64,000 bases of DNA from Evansella sp. LMS18 (GTDB lineage Bacteria > Bacillota > Bacilli > Bacillales > Salisediminibacteriaceae). Shown here piece after piece: positions 1-8,923 of this stretch. Every line of letters starts with the position of its first letter. Within the stretch, counting starts at the first letter, position 1. Where the stretch lies: contig NZ_CP093301.1 in NCBI RefSeq assembly GCF_024362785.1, positions 372,001 to 436,000 on the forward strand. Direction: 5' to 3'. Position numbers and translations under genes: made by a program. The notes below the pieces were generated by a model that saw only the letters and a list, made by a program, of their open reading frames with translations, ran no database searches and was not told the DNA's origin.

Positions 1-44
1 CAATATTCAGGAATTTCGCAGAAAAACATAAATAGTCAGATTAG

Positions 45-79
45 AAAAAAGGCTCCTGGGAGAGACAATCCCGGGAGCC
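45..79 (-). terminator. Rho-independent terminator
   Basis: A GC-rich inverted repeat (GGCTCC...GGGAGCC, 51-79) is followed on the minus strand by a T run (the A run at 45-50). It lies just downstream of the minus-strand gene ending at 89. Confidence 0.8.
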
Positions 80-88
80 TTTGGATAT

Positions 89-337
89 TCATATGGAAAT
101 GTCAATATGCGACCCTTTCCCTGTGACGGTGTTTTCACATTCTTTCACTTTTCGTTTTAACTGCTGCTTTACCACGTTTCTTTCAAAGAAATTTCCACAG
201 CGCGACCTGTTTCTTAGAAATTCATAAAATTCAGCACGCTGTACCGCTGCAGCTGGAGAGACCGAGGGTGAATGTTTCTGCTGGCGGCTGCCATAGATAA
301 TCATTTGTTCATCTCTGACTGGCGGAATATAGCCCAT
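89..337 (-). CDS. Small hypothetical protein, 82 aa
   Basis: I do not recognise this protein. It begins MGYIPPVRDEQ and is rich in Gln, Arg and Lys, with no membrane segment or signal peptide. The ATG at 337 is chosen because GAGGTGAT, a near-perfect Shine-Dalgarno sequence, sits 8 bases upstream; the longer frame starting with GTG at 346 would overlap that site. A terminator follows directly. It lies beside other small, probably spore-associated genes, but nothing in the sequence itself gives a function. Confidence 0.6.
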   Translation of the reverse strand: MGYIPPVRDEQMIIYGSRQQKHSPSVSPAAAVQRAEFYEFLRNRSRCGNFFERNVVKQQLKRKVKECENTVTGKGSHIDISI

Positions 338-415
338 TACCATCACCTCTTCTCCTGTATATAATTCCCCTTTTCACTTCGGCCGAAACCTTCAGAAAGG
401 GGCAGGAGCTGAGTG

Positions 416-553
416 TCAGTCTTTTTTCTTAAGCTTTTTTCCGCAGCCGCATCCTCTTCTTTGAATCTTTTTTATCGTCTCCTTAGCCTTAACATGAGTA
501 TTCACCTGTTTTTTCTTATTTTGTGAGAGTACAATTAAACGTTCAAGCTTCAT
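416..553 (-). CDS. Small basic CGCG-motif protein, 45 aa
   Basis: This 45-codon frame starts with ATG at 553 behind GGAG at 8 bases spacing. It encodes a lysine-rich peptide ending in a GCGCGKKLKKKD tail. The paired Cys-Gly repeat and basic tail are reminiscent of small spore or metal-binding proteins, but I cannot assign a family. It fits between two other minus-strand genes without overlap, and its ribosome binding site makes it likely to be translated. Its role is unknown. Confidence 0.55.
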   Translation of the reverse strand: MKLERLIVLSQNKKKQVNTHVKAKETIKKIQRRGCGCGKKLKKKD

Positions 554-708
554 CACTTAATCTCCTTTCCTCTTTACCAATATGGTATGTAAGGAAAGAG
601 CTTGTGACCATCCACCTGACTATGTTTTAGCATAAGATGGCGACTGTCCATCTGAAGCGCTAATCGAACAACCAAGTAACTTTTCGAGTCAAAGTTGAAA
701 ATCTTCGT

Positions 709-1233
709 TTAAGTGTCTTTATTTTTTTTCTGCTGCGTATGAAGATTACTGATAAACCAGTCATCTTTTGCTACTCTGGCCTTCCCTTCCCCTTCCTCCC
801 TGTTTTTCCTCTGTAAGCCTGCCTTTCTGTTCTCTTCCGGTAACGGCAGAAACGTTGTACTTCTCTCCTCATACTTCTTAATTTTTTCCATTAGCAGCAC
901 ATTATCCTGAAGCGTTTCCTCCAGCTGCTTATTTAAAAGAATTCCTTTCTCTGTCAGTACATTTATTTTCTCTGCAGCAGCCTTAAATTTTTGCCTCCAT
1001 TCTTCATTCTCATTTAGTAATCTTTCTTTTTCATTGGTTAATTTTTTCATTTGCTCTTCAGCTGTTTCATTCTTCTGCCTTAACTCTTCATTGTTTTGTT
1101 TCAAGTCTTCGAGCAGCCGGTAATGATAATTTTCTTCATAGTCCTTAATTTTCTTTTCATACTTATGGAGCTCCGATCTCAGGTGAATAACTTTTTGCTT
1201 CAGTTGCACTGTGGTCATCCGTTCCTGCTTCAT
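709..1233 (-). CDS. Coiled-coil protein, 174 aa
   Basis: Residues 8-120 are almost entirely charged heptad repeats, a long alpha-helical coiled coil. A short Glu/Lys-rich tail follows. No signal peptide or membrane segment is visible. The segment QLKQKVIHLRSELHKYEKK near the N-terminus matches a segment at the start of the plus-strand gene at 2266 (pattern QLxQKVxHxxSELxKY), so the two look like relatives of different length flanking a Cys-rich gene. The family is not recognised. A structural role, for instance in spore layers, is inference from context only. Confidence 0.6.
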   Translation of the reverse strand: MKQERMTTVQLKQKVIHLRSELHKYEKKIKDYEENYHYRLLEDLKQNNEELRQKNETAEEQMKKLTNEKERLLNENEEWRQKFKAAAEKINVLTEKGILLNKQLEETLQDNVLLMEKIKKYEERSTTFLPLPEENRKAGLQRKNREEGEGKARVAKDDWFISNLHTQQKKNKDT

Positions 1234-1339
1234 CCTCTTCCCCCTTTACGTTTCACTCCCTTTTTATCATCTTATGTCCATATGAGCGGAAACTTTCCAA
1301 AGTCAAGCCCATAGTCTCAAATTCAAAGTGGGATTTTGC

Positions 1340-1366
1340 ACAAATTTTTCCTTTCTTCATACAATG
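1340..1366 (+). promoter_or_regulatory. Candidate sigma-K (or sigma-E) promoter
   Basis: CATACAATG at 1358-1366 resembles the sigma-K -10 (CATANNNTA) and contains the sigma-E -10 CATACAAT. An AC dinucleotide (1340-1341) lies 16 bases upstream, as in the sigma-K -35. It is about 50 bp ahead of the Cys-rich gene at 1416. This is pattern matching, not proof, but it fits mother-cell expression. Confidence 0.45.
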
Positions 1367-1415
1367 AAGTAGTCCCGAATAAAGGAACAAACACGAGTGA
1401 AAGGATGATAAAAGA

Positions 1416-2096
1416 ATGTCCGACTTAGAGAATCTTTGTATCCGGGTCACTAAAGTTTATGACTGGGTAACAAGGCAAGTAGATAAAGATTATACTTTCA
1501 ACGGCAAAACCGGGCTGGCGGACCTTGGATTCACCTGCAATGGGACTCCAAGTAATAATCCTTGTGCTTTGATTGACGATGGAGAAGATTTCTTCGTCTC
1601 TGTTGTGCCGACAGATTCAGAGGGTAACGTTATTCCCCTTAATGAAATAGAATGCCGTGAGGTAGGCACCCGCAGAGATATCTTCGTAGAAGAACTGGGA
1701 ATAGAGCTTCAGCTTGTGAAAATCAAAAAGCAGGGATTCTTCGCAGTGGAGCTGCGGGAAGAAGAAGATGGCCCGGTGGTATGCGTTTCTGAACCGGTTC
1801 CGTTCTGCATATTTGAAAGATTTTTGCTGTGTGCTCCTGAAGGTACAGATGTAAATTGCCATATTTACGACTTTTTCGGTACCGGTGTTGTATGCTGCAA
1901 TAACGGCGACTTCCTCGATCTTGCCCTAACATTGACTATCTGCCAGTCGGTTCAGGCAGAAGCTGAAGTTAAGCTTGAAGTTGAGGGGAAACTCTGTCAG
2001 CCAAGAGAAGATATAGCTGCTCCAATTGTGGAAAGAGTCTGCCCGGATATCACTTATCCACCGCAGTGCCCTGAGATATTCCCTCCTGACCATTAA
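1416..2096 (+). CDS. Cys-rich putative spore-surface protein, 226 aa
   Basis: The protein opens with CIRVTKVYDWVTRQVD, a motif I associate with uncharacterised Bacillus proteins linked to spores, and has about 14 cysteines, some in pairs (VVCCNN). It has no signal peptide and no hydrophobic transmembrane segment; the composition is acidic and rich in beta-prone residues, typical of cross-linked coat or exosporium proteins. The start is ATG at 1416 after AAGGATGAT. The upstream sigma-K/E-like promoter and the downstream terminator make it a single-gene unit. The function is inferred, not demonstrated. Confidence 0.6.
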   Translation: MSDLENLCIRVTKVYDWVTRQVDKDYTFNGKTGLADLGFTCNGTPSNNPCALIDDGEDFFVSVVPTDSEGNVIPLNEIECREVGTRRDIFVEELGIELQLVKIKKQGFFAVELREEEDGPVVCVSEPVPFCIFERFLLCAPEGTDVNCHIYDFFGTGVVCCNNGDFLDLALTLTICQSVQAEAEVKLEVEGKLCQPREDIAAPIVERVCPDITYPPQCPEIFPPDH

Positions 2097-2153
2097 AACC
2101 TCACAGTGAAATGGCTGTCAGGAGAAACGGGAAATTTATACAGCTTTTCTATT

Positions 2154-2193
2154 ATCAGATTGATGCCACTCATCAATCTGATTTATTTTTTTA
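2154..2193 (+). terminator. Rho-independent terminator
   Basis: A perfect 12-bp stem (ATCAGATTGATG / CATCAATCTGAT) with a 5-base loop is followed by a T-rich tract. It ends the gene finishing at 2096. Confidence 0.9.
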
Positions 2194-2265
2194 TCCTATA
2201 AGTGATCTTTTTGCATACATATTTTTATATATACGTATTCAGTAACTTGTAAAGGGGCTTTTATT

Positions 2266-2919
2266 ATGGGAGACCGGTACAAACAGCTCATCAAAAATAA
2301 AGAGGATAAAATAAACCAGCTTAACCAGAAGGTGCTTCATTACCATTCCGAGCTCACTAAATATAAACGGGAACTATCCCGATTATCCAGGAAGTATAAT
2401 AGTAAAACGGAACCAGAAAGAGGAATGGACCAGGGAACAGCCTTTTCTGAACTGGAAAAGAAAGTTTCCCCGGTACTATCCTATTTCAGCAGCGCTGTAT
2501 TCCTGGAGAAGGAAACAGAATTTGACCGGACTATCGACATTATCGGCCATTTTACTTTTCAAAATCTGACAGATAGAAGTATCAGGGATCCTGTCATCTG
2601 CCTTCGTGTAAAACCTGTTTCGAAAGTATTTATAGGCGGGAAGGTTACCTCTCACAATAATATTAATGATAAAATATCTGAGCTGAAGGAGGAATGGGTC
2701 TATATTCAGAAAGAATGGGTGAAAGAACGGGGAGAGCACTGGCTAAAACCCCTCCACTTAAAAGAGTTGAAGCCGATGGAAAAAGGGAGATTCAAGAATT
2801 TTAATATCTCAATGGAGCTTACGGAAGAATTTTCACATTATTTAGTTGAAGGCTTTTTCTATTCACGAAATCACCAGGCCGGCATACCTGCCGTCAATTC
2901 CATATCTATTTATATATAA
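2266..2919 (+). CDS. N-terminal coiled-coil hypothetical protein, 217 aa
   Basis: Residues 5-50 form a charged coiled coil that shares the pattern QLxQKVxHxxSELxKY with the minus-strand protein at 709-1233. Residues 60-217 form a mixed alpha/beta domain (FDRTIDIIGHFTFQN..., ending SISIYI) that I cannot assign. There is no signal peptide. The start ATG at 2266 follows AAAGGGG. A terminator is 25 bp downstream. It sits between the Cys-rich gene and yjcA, so a spore-related role is plausible but unproven. Confidence 0.6.
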   Translation: MGDRYKQLIKNKEDKINQLNQKVLHYHSELTKYKRELSRLSRKYNSKTEPERGMDQGTAFSELEKKVSPVLSYFSSAVFLEKETEFDRTIDIIGHFTFQNLTDRSIRDPVICLRVKPVSKVFIGGKVTSHNNINDKISELKEEWVYIQKEWVKERGEHWLKPLHLKELKPMEKGRFKNFNISMELTEEFSHYLVEGFFYSRNHQAGIPAVNSISIYI

Positions 2920-2944
2920 AGTCGGAAGTAGTGTTATAAGTGTT

Positions 2945-2966
2945 CCTGCCCACAGGCAGGCTTTTT
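2945..2966 (+). terminator. Rho-independent terminator
   Basis: A CCTGCC / GGCAGG hairpin with a CACA loop is followed by CTTTTTCTTT. It terminates the gene ending at 2919. Confidence 0.8.
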
Positions 2967-3052
2967 CTTTGAAAGCTGCTTTACCCTGGATACTGTGCCT
3001 CCGGGGGAAACTTGCAAGCAAAAGCGCATAATGCCTAAATGGCTTTTAACTG

Positions 3053-3406
3053 TTATTCGATATACTTAATGACAATCGTATGGATTACAGAGGCTAGCCC
3101 TGCAGCAGCGAAAATCCATATAACGGCGTTAAACGCAGCGGGAAATACCATGCAGCCTCCCCAAAGGAAGAAACTAACCCACAACCCAGTACACCAATGG
3201 CATGTTATAAGCTCACCAGCCCATTTTTTCCAGCCTTTTTCTGCAAGGACAATAAATTTTTCCTCTTCTCCTGTATCATTCATCTGGGTCTCATATCTCA
3301 AAATAAGCCCTCTTGCGGATTCGAGGATACTATCATATACAATCAGATGAGTGAATCTGAATACCGCTAAAGCAAAAATAGTAAACTCCAGAACAGTTCC
3401 AGCCAT
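3053..3406 (-). CDS. yjcA: DUF1360 sporulation protein YjcA
   Basis: At 117 aa it matches the length and layout of B. subtilis YjcA (DUF1360). It has an N-terminal hydrophobic segment (about 5-22), a charged middle, a conserved CHWCTGLWVS motif at about 69-78, and two further membrane segments. YjcA is a sporulation membrane protein of unknown mechanism. In B. subtilis it lies just beyond the cotZYXWV genes and fabI; here fabI follows on the same strand and the cot genes are missing. The identification rests on the motif and synteny. Confidence 0.8.
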   Translation of the reverse strand: MAGTVLEFTIFALAVFRFTHLIVYDSILESARGLILRYETQMNDTGEEEKFIVLAEKGWKKWAGELITCHWCTGLWVSFFLWGGCMVFPAAFNAVIWIFAAAGLASVIHTIVIKYIE

Positions 3407-3584
3407 ATCCTTCTCCCCTACATTCCTTATTTAGTCTGCAGCCCAGTGGAAGTTCTAATACAGAACTCCTCTTCTATATGTATGTTAATAAGACATAATG
3501 TGAGATAAGATTTTGGTGAAAAACTACGTTTTTACATGAATTGCTTAATATTCCAAGTTCGCTTTTCAGTCGATAACGCGCAAT

Positions 3585-3623
3585 AAAAAACACAGTGGCC
3601 GAATGCTCTTCAGCCGCTGTGTT
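3585..3623 (-). terminator. Terminator of fabI
   Basis: An ACACAG-GGC inverted repeat (3589-3623) is followed on the minus strand by TTTTTTATTG. It lies 19 bp after the fabI stop. Confidence 0.85.
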
Positions 3624-3641
3624 CTAAAGCAAATATCATTA

Positions 3642-4421
3642 TTACATTAACCCAATGGTGTTATAGCCTCCATCGACATGCAGGATTTCACCTGTAATTC
3701 CTCTTGCCAGATCGCTTACAAGGAACAGAGCTGTATCTCCTACTTCCTGCTGGGAAACTGTCCTTCTTAACGGTGCTTTTTCTTCCATTTCATGAAGTAC
3801 TTCATTGAAGCCCCCTATTCCTTTTGCTGCAAGTGTTCTGATCGGACCGGCAGAGATAGCGTTGACTCTTACCCCTTCTTTTCCAAGATCATTCGCCAGG
3901 TACTTCACGCTCGCATCAAGAGAAGCTTTCGCTACACCCATTACATTATAATTCTTTACGACCTGCTCCCCGCCGAGATAGGTCATCGTTACGATACTGG
4001 AACCTTCTGCAAGCATTGGGCGAGCCGCCTTTACAACTGCAGTCAGAGAGTATGCACTGATATTCTGGGCAAGGAGGAAACCGTCCCTCGTTGTATTTAA
4101 GTACTCCCCTTCGATTTCTTCCCTTTTTGCAAATGCGATACAATGGGCAATCCCATGAATTTCCCCTGCTTTTTCCTTTATTTCTGCAAAAGCCTTATCT
4201 ATTTCTTCATCTATCGTTACGTCGCATGGAATAATTAAATAATCGTCCCTTTCAAGCGTTTCCGCAAGCTGGCGGACATTCTTCTCCAGTCTCTCTCCCT
4301 GATAAGTGAAAATCAGCCTGGCTCCGGCTTTTGATAATGATTCGGCGATTGCCCATGCAATGCTTCTTTTATTTGCCACACCCATGATGACATATGTACG
4401 ATTACTTAAATCGATTTTCAT
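3642..4421 (-). CDS. fabI: Enoyl-[acyl-carrier-protein] reductase FabI
   Basis: This is the NAD(P)H-dependent reductase that completes each fatty-acid elongation cycle. At 259 aa it has the normal FabI length. The Rossmann start VIMGVANKRSIAWAIA and the active-site Tyr-x6-Lys (YNVMGVAK, about residues 158-165) after SYLGGEQ identify FabI rather than a generic SDR. The gene is monocistronic: it has its own terminator and, upstream, a FapR operator, which fits malonyl-CoA-responsive control. It is the counterpart of B. subtilis yjbW. Confidence 0.95.
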   Translation of the reverse strand: MKIDLSNRTYVIMGVANKRSIAWAIAESLSKAGARLIFTYQGERLEKNVRQLAETLERDDYLIIPCDVTIDEEIDKAFAEIKEKAGEIHGIAHCIAFAKREEIEGEYLNTTRDGFLLAQNISAYSLTAVVKAARPMLAEGSSIVTMTYLGGEQVVKNYNVMGVAKASLDASVKYLANDLGKEGVRVNAISAGPIRTLAAKGIGGFNEVLHEMEEKAPLRRTVSQQEVGDTALFLVSDLARGITGEILHVDGGYNTIGLM

Positions 4422-4454
4422 TTATATTTCCTCCTCAAGTTCCTATATGTTGTT

Positions 4455-4473
4455 ATTAGTACTTGGTACTAAT
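4455..4473. promoter_or_regulatory. FapR operator of fabI
   Basis: ATTAGTACTTGGTACTAAT is a near-perfect match to the FapR palindrome (TTAGTACCNNGTACTAA type). It lies 34 bp upstream of the fabI start. FapR represses lipid-synthesis genes and is released by malonyl-CoA. Confidence 0.85.
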
Positions 4474-4488
4474 TTTAACGGTAGATGA

Positions 4489-4902
4489 GTAATCCGTCAA
4501 TCGTCTTCTGCTATTAAACAGTTGGGTGATTTCCGAATATGCAAAAAGCCGGGATGTTTTATAAGTGTCATTAAAAAGTATTTTCAACAAATTCTGCTCA
4601 TCAAAGATTTAATATAAGAATCAGGGCAAGGCGAATATCCCAGCAAAACTGATACAATCGAAAGAATGTTCAGCCCCAAACTGTGTAAAATAACGGGGAT
4701 AATGATTAATTGCAATAACTAAAACGATAACATGAGATGTAATTGAGGCATGTTACTTTTTTAGTGTATCCCTCCTTGTAAGGTAGTTTAGCTTAATGTT
4801 AGTTGTTTTTACATCAAGGTTCATCCTGTTATAGAATTATTATGAGACTATTTCCAGTCCGATTATTTTTTGTCGTCCCCATGTCATATTAAAATGAGGT
4901 GA
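4489..4902. other. AT-rich intergenic region, nothing recognised
   Basis: There is no frame with a plausible ribosome binding site. The region must hold the prpE promoter near its right end, but I see no convincing conserved element. Confidence 0.5.
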
Positions 4903-4908
4903 TTGAAG

Positions 4909-5646
4909 TTGTATGACATTATTGGTGATATTCACGGATGTTTTAAGGAGATGAATGACCTTTTAAGAGAACTGGATTATGAAATAAACGAAGGGGATAT
5001 CCGCCATCCTGAAGGCAGAATTCCTGTTTTCCTCGGAGACCTCACTGACCGGGGACCAGATTCTCTTGCAGTCATCTATGCTGTAGCTCCGTGGGTAAAA
5101 ACCGGGAAAGCACTGTACTGCCCCGGGAACCACTGTAATAAACTGTACCGTTATTTCTTAGGGAGAAATGTTGTAATCAGCCATGGGCTGGAAACGACTG
5201 TTGCCGAACTGGAAGCTTTAAGTAATAAAGAACAGGGGCATGTTTCTTCTATGTTCAGAACCCTTTATGAGAACGCTCCATTATACCTGATGCTGGATAA
5301 CAGGCAGCTTGTTGTGGCGCATGCTGGTATCCGCCCAAATGATATAGGCAAGGTGGGAAAACGGGTTCAGACCTTTGTACTATATGGAGACATTACCGGG
5401 GAAAAACATCCCGACGGCAGACCTGTCAGGCGGGACTGGGCTTCTAAATACGATTATGGCTGTACTGTAGTTTACGGACATACTCCTGTATTAGAACCAC
5501 GTCAGATAGGCAGCACGATTAATATTGATACAGGCTGCGTTTTCGGGAATAAATTATCCGCCTACCGCTGGCCTGAAAAAACAGTTGTCTCTGTACCTTC
5601 AAAGCAGCCATTTCTTGAAGAAAAGTTCCGCCCGGTGGATCCTTAA
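4909..5646 (+). CDS. prpE: Bis(5'-nucleosyl)-tetraphosphatase PrpE
   Basis: A PPP-family metallophosphatase, 245 aa, essentially the length of B. subtilis PrpE. The signature motifs are in order: GDIHG (about 6-10), [10 protein letters not shown] (about 44-53), GNHCNK, HAGI and GHTP. PrpE hydrolyses Ap4A-type dinucleotides and in B. subtilis affects spore germination. The start is taken as TTG at 4909, 9 bases after GAGG; the TTG at 4903 falls inside the Shine-Dalgarno sequence. It converges on rluD with a shared terminator. Confidence 0.9.
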   Translation: MYDIIGDIHGCFKEMNDLLRELDYEINEGDIRHPEGRIPVFLGDLTDRGPDSLAVIYAVAPWVKTGKALYCPGNHCNKLYRYFLGRNVVISHGLETTVAELEALSNKEQGHVSSMFRTLYENAPLYLMLDNRQLVVAHAGIRPNDIGKVGKRVQTFVLYGDITGEKHPDGRPVRRDWASKYDYGCTVVYGHTPVLEPRQIGSTINIDTGCVFGNKLSAYRWPEKTVVSVPSKQPFLEEKFRPVDP

Positions 5647-5815
5647 AAAGTAATTAGTCACGGGGGAGGGGGTCCTTAAGGGGATTGTGGAGGAATTGAG
5701 GTAGAGCTTTTACCATTCTGAAGGGACGAATGACTCCCTACCAGGAATTGAATTGACACTTTCTCTACTCTCAACGTATGAAGGACCACACATGAACGAA
5801 TAGAAAATAACGAAA

Positions 5816-5840
5816 AAACAACGGCCACCCGCCGTTGTTT
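5816..5840. terminator. Bidirectional terminator between prpE and rluD
   Basis: An AAACAACGGC / GCCGTTGTTT hairpin has an A run on one side and a T run on the other, so it can stop both converging genes. Confidence 0.85.
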
Positions 5841-5841
5841 T

Positions 5842-6750
5842 TCATTTAACTGCTTCCAGAGTTTTTATGGCATTTTCCATATCTGAAAATAAAGGACTGG
5901 TAAATTCAAGAATTTTGTTTTCTATTGGGTGAAGGAATTTAATTTTCGAAGAATGAAGCGCCTGCCTTCCGATTAGCTTCTTTGTGCCCCCATACAAAGT
6001 ATCGCCTGCCAGTGGATGGCCGAGATGGCTGAAATGGACACGAATCTGGTGGGTTCTTCCAGTCTCCAGATTAATACTGACTAAAGAAGCCTCAGAAAAA
6101 AGACGTTCTGCCTTGAAATGGGTCACAGCTTCCTGCCCATCAGGGGTTACTTCCCGTTCAATTATGCTTGTTGATTTTCTGCCTATAGGCAAATCAATGG
6201 TCCCTTCCCCCTTACTCAGCTTCCCTTCCAGAAGGGCAGTATATGTCCGTTCTATGTTATGCTGCATCTGCATTCTCACAAATAAATCATGCACATAACG
6301 ATGCTTTGCTACAAGCATAAGTCCGGATGTATCCTTATCCAGTCTGTTAACTGCATGAAAAGTAGAAGGGATATTATGTTTTTTATAATAATGAACCACC
6401 GCCCCTGCAAGGGAAACCTCTCTGTGTTCCCTGGAAGGGATGGTGGATAAGGAAGGAGGTTTATTTATTACAAGCAGATGGTCATCTTCAAATACGATAT
6501 CAAGTTCTCTTTCAACAGAAACTATCCCTTCACTGACGTTCTCGGGCGGGAAGGTAATCTTAATAGCTTCCCCTTCTTTAAGTACATGCCTGACAGTTAC
6601 GCGCCTGCCGTCAACAGAGATATCCCCGCCTTTAAATTTTATATCTGCAAGAGCTTTCTTGGATATCCCTTTTTTTACGCGAAGAAAGGTTTTCAGGAGC
6701 TGCCCATCCTCTTCAGCCCCTGCTTTCCATTGAAGAATAATCCCGTTCAT
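5842..6750 (-). CDS. yjbO: RluD-family 23S rRNA pseudouridine synthase
   Basis: An N-terminal S4-like RNA-binding domain (about 15-75) precedes the pseudouridine synthase domain. The catalytic Asp lies in RLDKDTSGLMLVAKH. At 302 aa it matches B. subtilis YjbO (RluD family), which isomerises uridines in rRNA. It is the last gene of the minus-strand yjbM-ppnK-yjbO unit, two bases after ppnK, so translational coupling is likely. Confidence 0.9.
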   Translation of the reverse strand: MNGIILQWKAGAEEDGQLLKTFLRVKKGISKKALADIKFKGGDISVDGRRVTVRHVLKEGEAIKITFPPENVSEGIVSVERELDIVFEDDHLLVINKPPSLSTIPSREHREVSLAGAVVHYYKKHNIPSTFHAVNRLDKDTSGLMLVAKHRYVHDLFVRMQMQHNIERTYTALLEGKLSKGEGTIDLPIGRKSTSIIEREVTPDGQEAVTHFKAERLFSEASLVSINLETGRTHQIRVHFSHLGHPLAGDTLYGGTKKLIGRQALHSSKIKFLHPIENKILEFTSPLFSDMENAIKTLEAVK

Positions 6751-6752
6751 TG

Positions 6753-7547
6753 TTATTCAGCGATAAAGGATTCCTTGACCCTCTTCCAGAAAGGGAACGG
6801 CCGGAATCTTGCAAAACGGACTTTTTCTTCAGCAACACGATACTGGATGGACTTCACTTCCTGCTGCAATAACGTAAGATGGTCAATAGTCACCTGAAAA
6901 TCCACATTATTTTTCGGTTTCAAAAGACATGTATGGTGCTGCGGAAGTACGAGCGGTGAACCGACAGTCCTGTACACCCGATTGTTGATAGAAGCCATCT
7001 CTGCAATCTGAATTGTGGACAGGGACGGATGCAATATCGCTCCCCCAAGGGCTTTATTATAAGCCGTGCTTCCTGATGGGGTGGAAATACACAGGCCGTC
7101 TCCACGGAATGTCTCGAAAAGATCTCCTTTTATTTCCAAATCCATCACGAGGGAACCCTCCATACTTTTAACTGTACACTCATTAAGAGCTAAGAACCTT
7201 TCTGATTTCCGTTCTCCATTATGGCGGATAATCACTTCCAGTACCGGATACTCAACAACTTTAAAAGGTGTTTTTGCAATATGGATGACGAGCTTTTCAA
7301 CCTCTTCCGGCTGCCAGTCTGCATAAAAACCGAGATGCCCTGTATGCACACCCACGAACGCCGTTTCTGAAAGCCGGTGTGTATACTCATGGAAAGCTTC
7401 CAACAAGGTTCCGTCTCCGCCTACAGATATTACAATGTCCGGAGATTCCGGATCGAACTCCAGACTGAATTCGAGCAGATAATTTTTAATTCTTTGTGAT
7501 ATCATGTTGGAATCGTGGTCCCCTCTTGACCTGACTGTAAACCTCAT
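6753..7547 (-). CDS. ppnK: NAD kinase
   Basis: It phosphorylates NAD to NADP. The [11 protein letters not shown] motif (about residues 43-53) and the NECTVK...[16 protein letters not shown] region are diagnostic of NAD kinases. At 264 aa it agrees with B. subtilis PpnK (YjbN, 266 aa). It lies between yjbM and yjbO with a 2-base gap to the latter, the same order as in B. subtilis, and probably belongs to one operon with them. Confidence 0.95.
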   Translation of the reverse strand: MRFTVRSRGDHDSNMISQRIKNYLLEFSLEFDPESPDIVISVGGDGTLLEAFHEYTHRLSETAFVGVHTGHLGFYADWQPEEVEKLVIHIAKTPFKVVEYPVLEVIIRHNGERKSERFLALNECTVKSMEGSLVMDLEIKGDLFETFRGDGLCISTPSGSTAYNKALGGAILHPSLSTIQIAEMASINNRVYRTVGSPLVLPQHHTCLLKPKNNVDFQVTIDHLTLLQQEVKSIQYRVAEEKVRFARFRPFPFWKRVKESFIAE

Positions 7548-7571
7548 GAAATGTGCATCCCTTCCTGTTTA

Positions 7572-8207
7572 TTAGTTTTTTCGTAGCGATTGCTGCTTGC
7601 GGGAGATTATTTTCTGGGCTTCCTGTACTTCTCCTCTGATCTGGGACATTTCCTCGTCAAGCCTGAAAGCAGCCTCTGCTGCCCGCTGCAGGCGTTCTTC
7701 AATTTTTTCAGGTATTTTACCGGAATATTTATATTGAAGAGAATGTTCTATCGTAGCCCAGAAATTCATTGCGAGTGTACGGATCTGCAATTCCACGAGG
7801 ATTCTTTTCTCTCCCCCTTCTATCATCTGAACCGGGTATCTGAGCACAATATGGTAAGAACGGTACCCGCTCTTTTTTTTATGTTTAATGTAGTCCCTCT
7901 CTTCAACTATTTCAAAATCAGTCCTTGCATGAATAAGTTCTACAACTGTGTCTATGTCACCTACAAACTGGCACATAACTCTTACTCCTGCAAGATCCTG
8001 CATTTCTTCTTCCAGTTTATCCACAGGGATATTCTTTCTTTTAGCCTTTTCCAGTATGCTTGAAACAGGCTTTACGCGCCCTGTTACAAATTCAATCGGC
8101 GTATGCTTTGATGACAACTGATATTGCTCCCGTATTCCCTTCAGCTTTATCTTCAGTTCATCAACAGCCTGTTTGTAAGGGGCAAGCATAGCATCCCAGT
8201 CCTTCAA
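7572..8207 (-). CDS. yjbM: Small alarmone synthetase YjbM/RelQ ((p)ppGpp synthase)
   Basis: A stand-alone synthetase domain of the RelA/SpoT type without hydrolase or regulatory domains. Motifs include EFVTGRVKPVSSILEK, DLAGVRVMCQF, GYRSYHIVL and ELQIRTLAMNFWATIEHSL. TTG at 8207 is preferred: it gives 211 aa, the length of B. subtilis YjbM, and lies just after GGTGGTGAT, whereas the GTG at 8222 would overlap that site. It makes (p)ppGpp from ATP and GDP or GTP. First gene of the yjbM-ppnK-yjbO unit. Confidence 0.93.
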   Translation of the reverse strand: MKDWDAMLAPYKQAVDELKIKLKGIREQYQLSSKHTPIEFVTGRVKPVSSILEKAKRKNIPVDKLEEEMQDLAGVRVMCQFVGDIDTVVELIHARTDFEIVEERDYIKHKKKSGYRSYHIVLRYPVQMIEGGEKRILVELQIRTLAMNFWATIEHSLQYKYSGKIPEKIEERLQRAAEAAFRLDEEMSQIRGEVQEAQKIISRKQQSLRKN

Positions 8208-8283
8208 GGAGATCACCACCAAGCTTTTGATTCTGCTTCAATCAGCAGACTGAACATACAATTTTAGTTTCCCGGGACGAAGA

Positions 8284-8673
8284 TTACTCCATGTCCAGTT
8301 CAAAAATCGTTTCTACAGCTTCTACCATTTCCGGCCCATAGTTGCTGTTTCCCTGGATGTTTTCCAGCAGACTATTTAATTCCGTCCAGAATTCCGGGAG
8401 TTCAACAGCCGTATTCTGGTCAAGCTGAAACTTAACAGGCGGAGTGGTTTTCCTTTCCTCGGACAAAACGCCCCACACTTGTTCAGGGAATCGAAGGTGT
8501 GCGAACCCCTCTTGATCTGCCAGTAAATATACGAATGCCTTTCCGTCTGAATCCGCAAGTATCTGGCCTTCAGGTTCTAATTCCTGCAGTTTCTCTGTAT
8601 TATCTTCTGTATTTGCATATACTTTTAAAGTCGCCTCTTCTTTAACTATTTCTTTAACTTCTAATGAAATCAT
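8284..8673 (-). CDS. yjbL: UPF0738 family protein YjbL
   Basis: A 129-aa acidic protein with no signal peptide or membrane segment. Position between yjbM and yjbK and its size match YjbL of B. subtilis (UPF0738), whose function is unknown. The ATG at 8673 follows GGAGG with 8 bases spacing, so the upstream GTG at 8691 is unlikely. It is divergent from yjbK, so the roughly 250 bp between them hold promoters for both directions. Confidence 0.75.
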   Translation of the reverse strand: MISLEVKEIVKEEATLKVYANTEDNTEKLQELEPEGQILADSDGKAFVYLLADQEGFAHLRFPEQVWGVLSEERKTTPPVKFQLDQNTAVELPEFWTELNSLLENIQGNSNYGPEMVEAVETIFELDME

Positions 8674-8923
8674 TGTCACTACCTCCACCATAACTGCGTT
8701 AATAAATCCATATTTAGTTTATCATAATTTTCAAGACTCAGCGATTATGACCCCTTTGCTTTTACGGGTAAAATGCGCTTAAAAAATAATGAGGCACTTA
8801 AGGCATATTGTCAAAAAAAATTGCTTATGAAATAATATATTTAACATGAAAATTGCTTTTCCGGCAATAATCTGAAGAATATTACAATACCAGACTACAT
8901 AAAACAACCGGCAGGTGAAAAAA

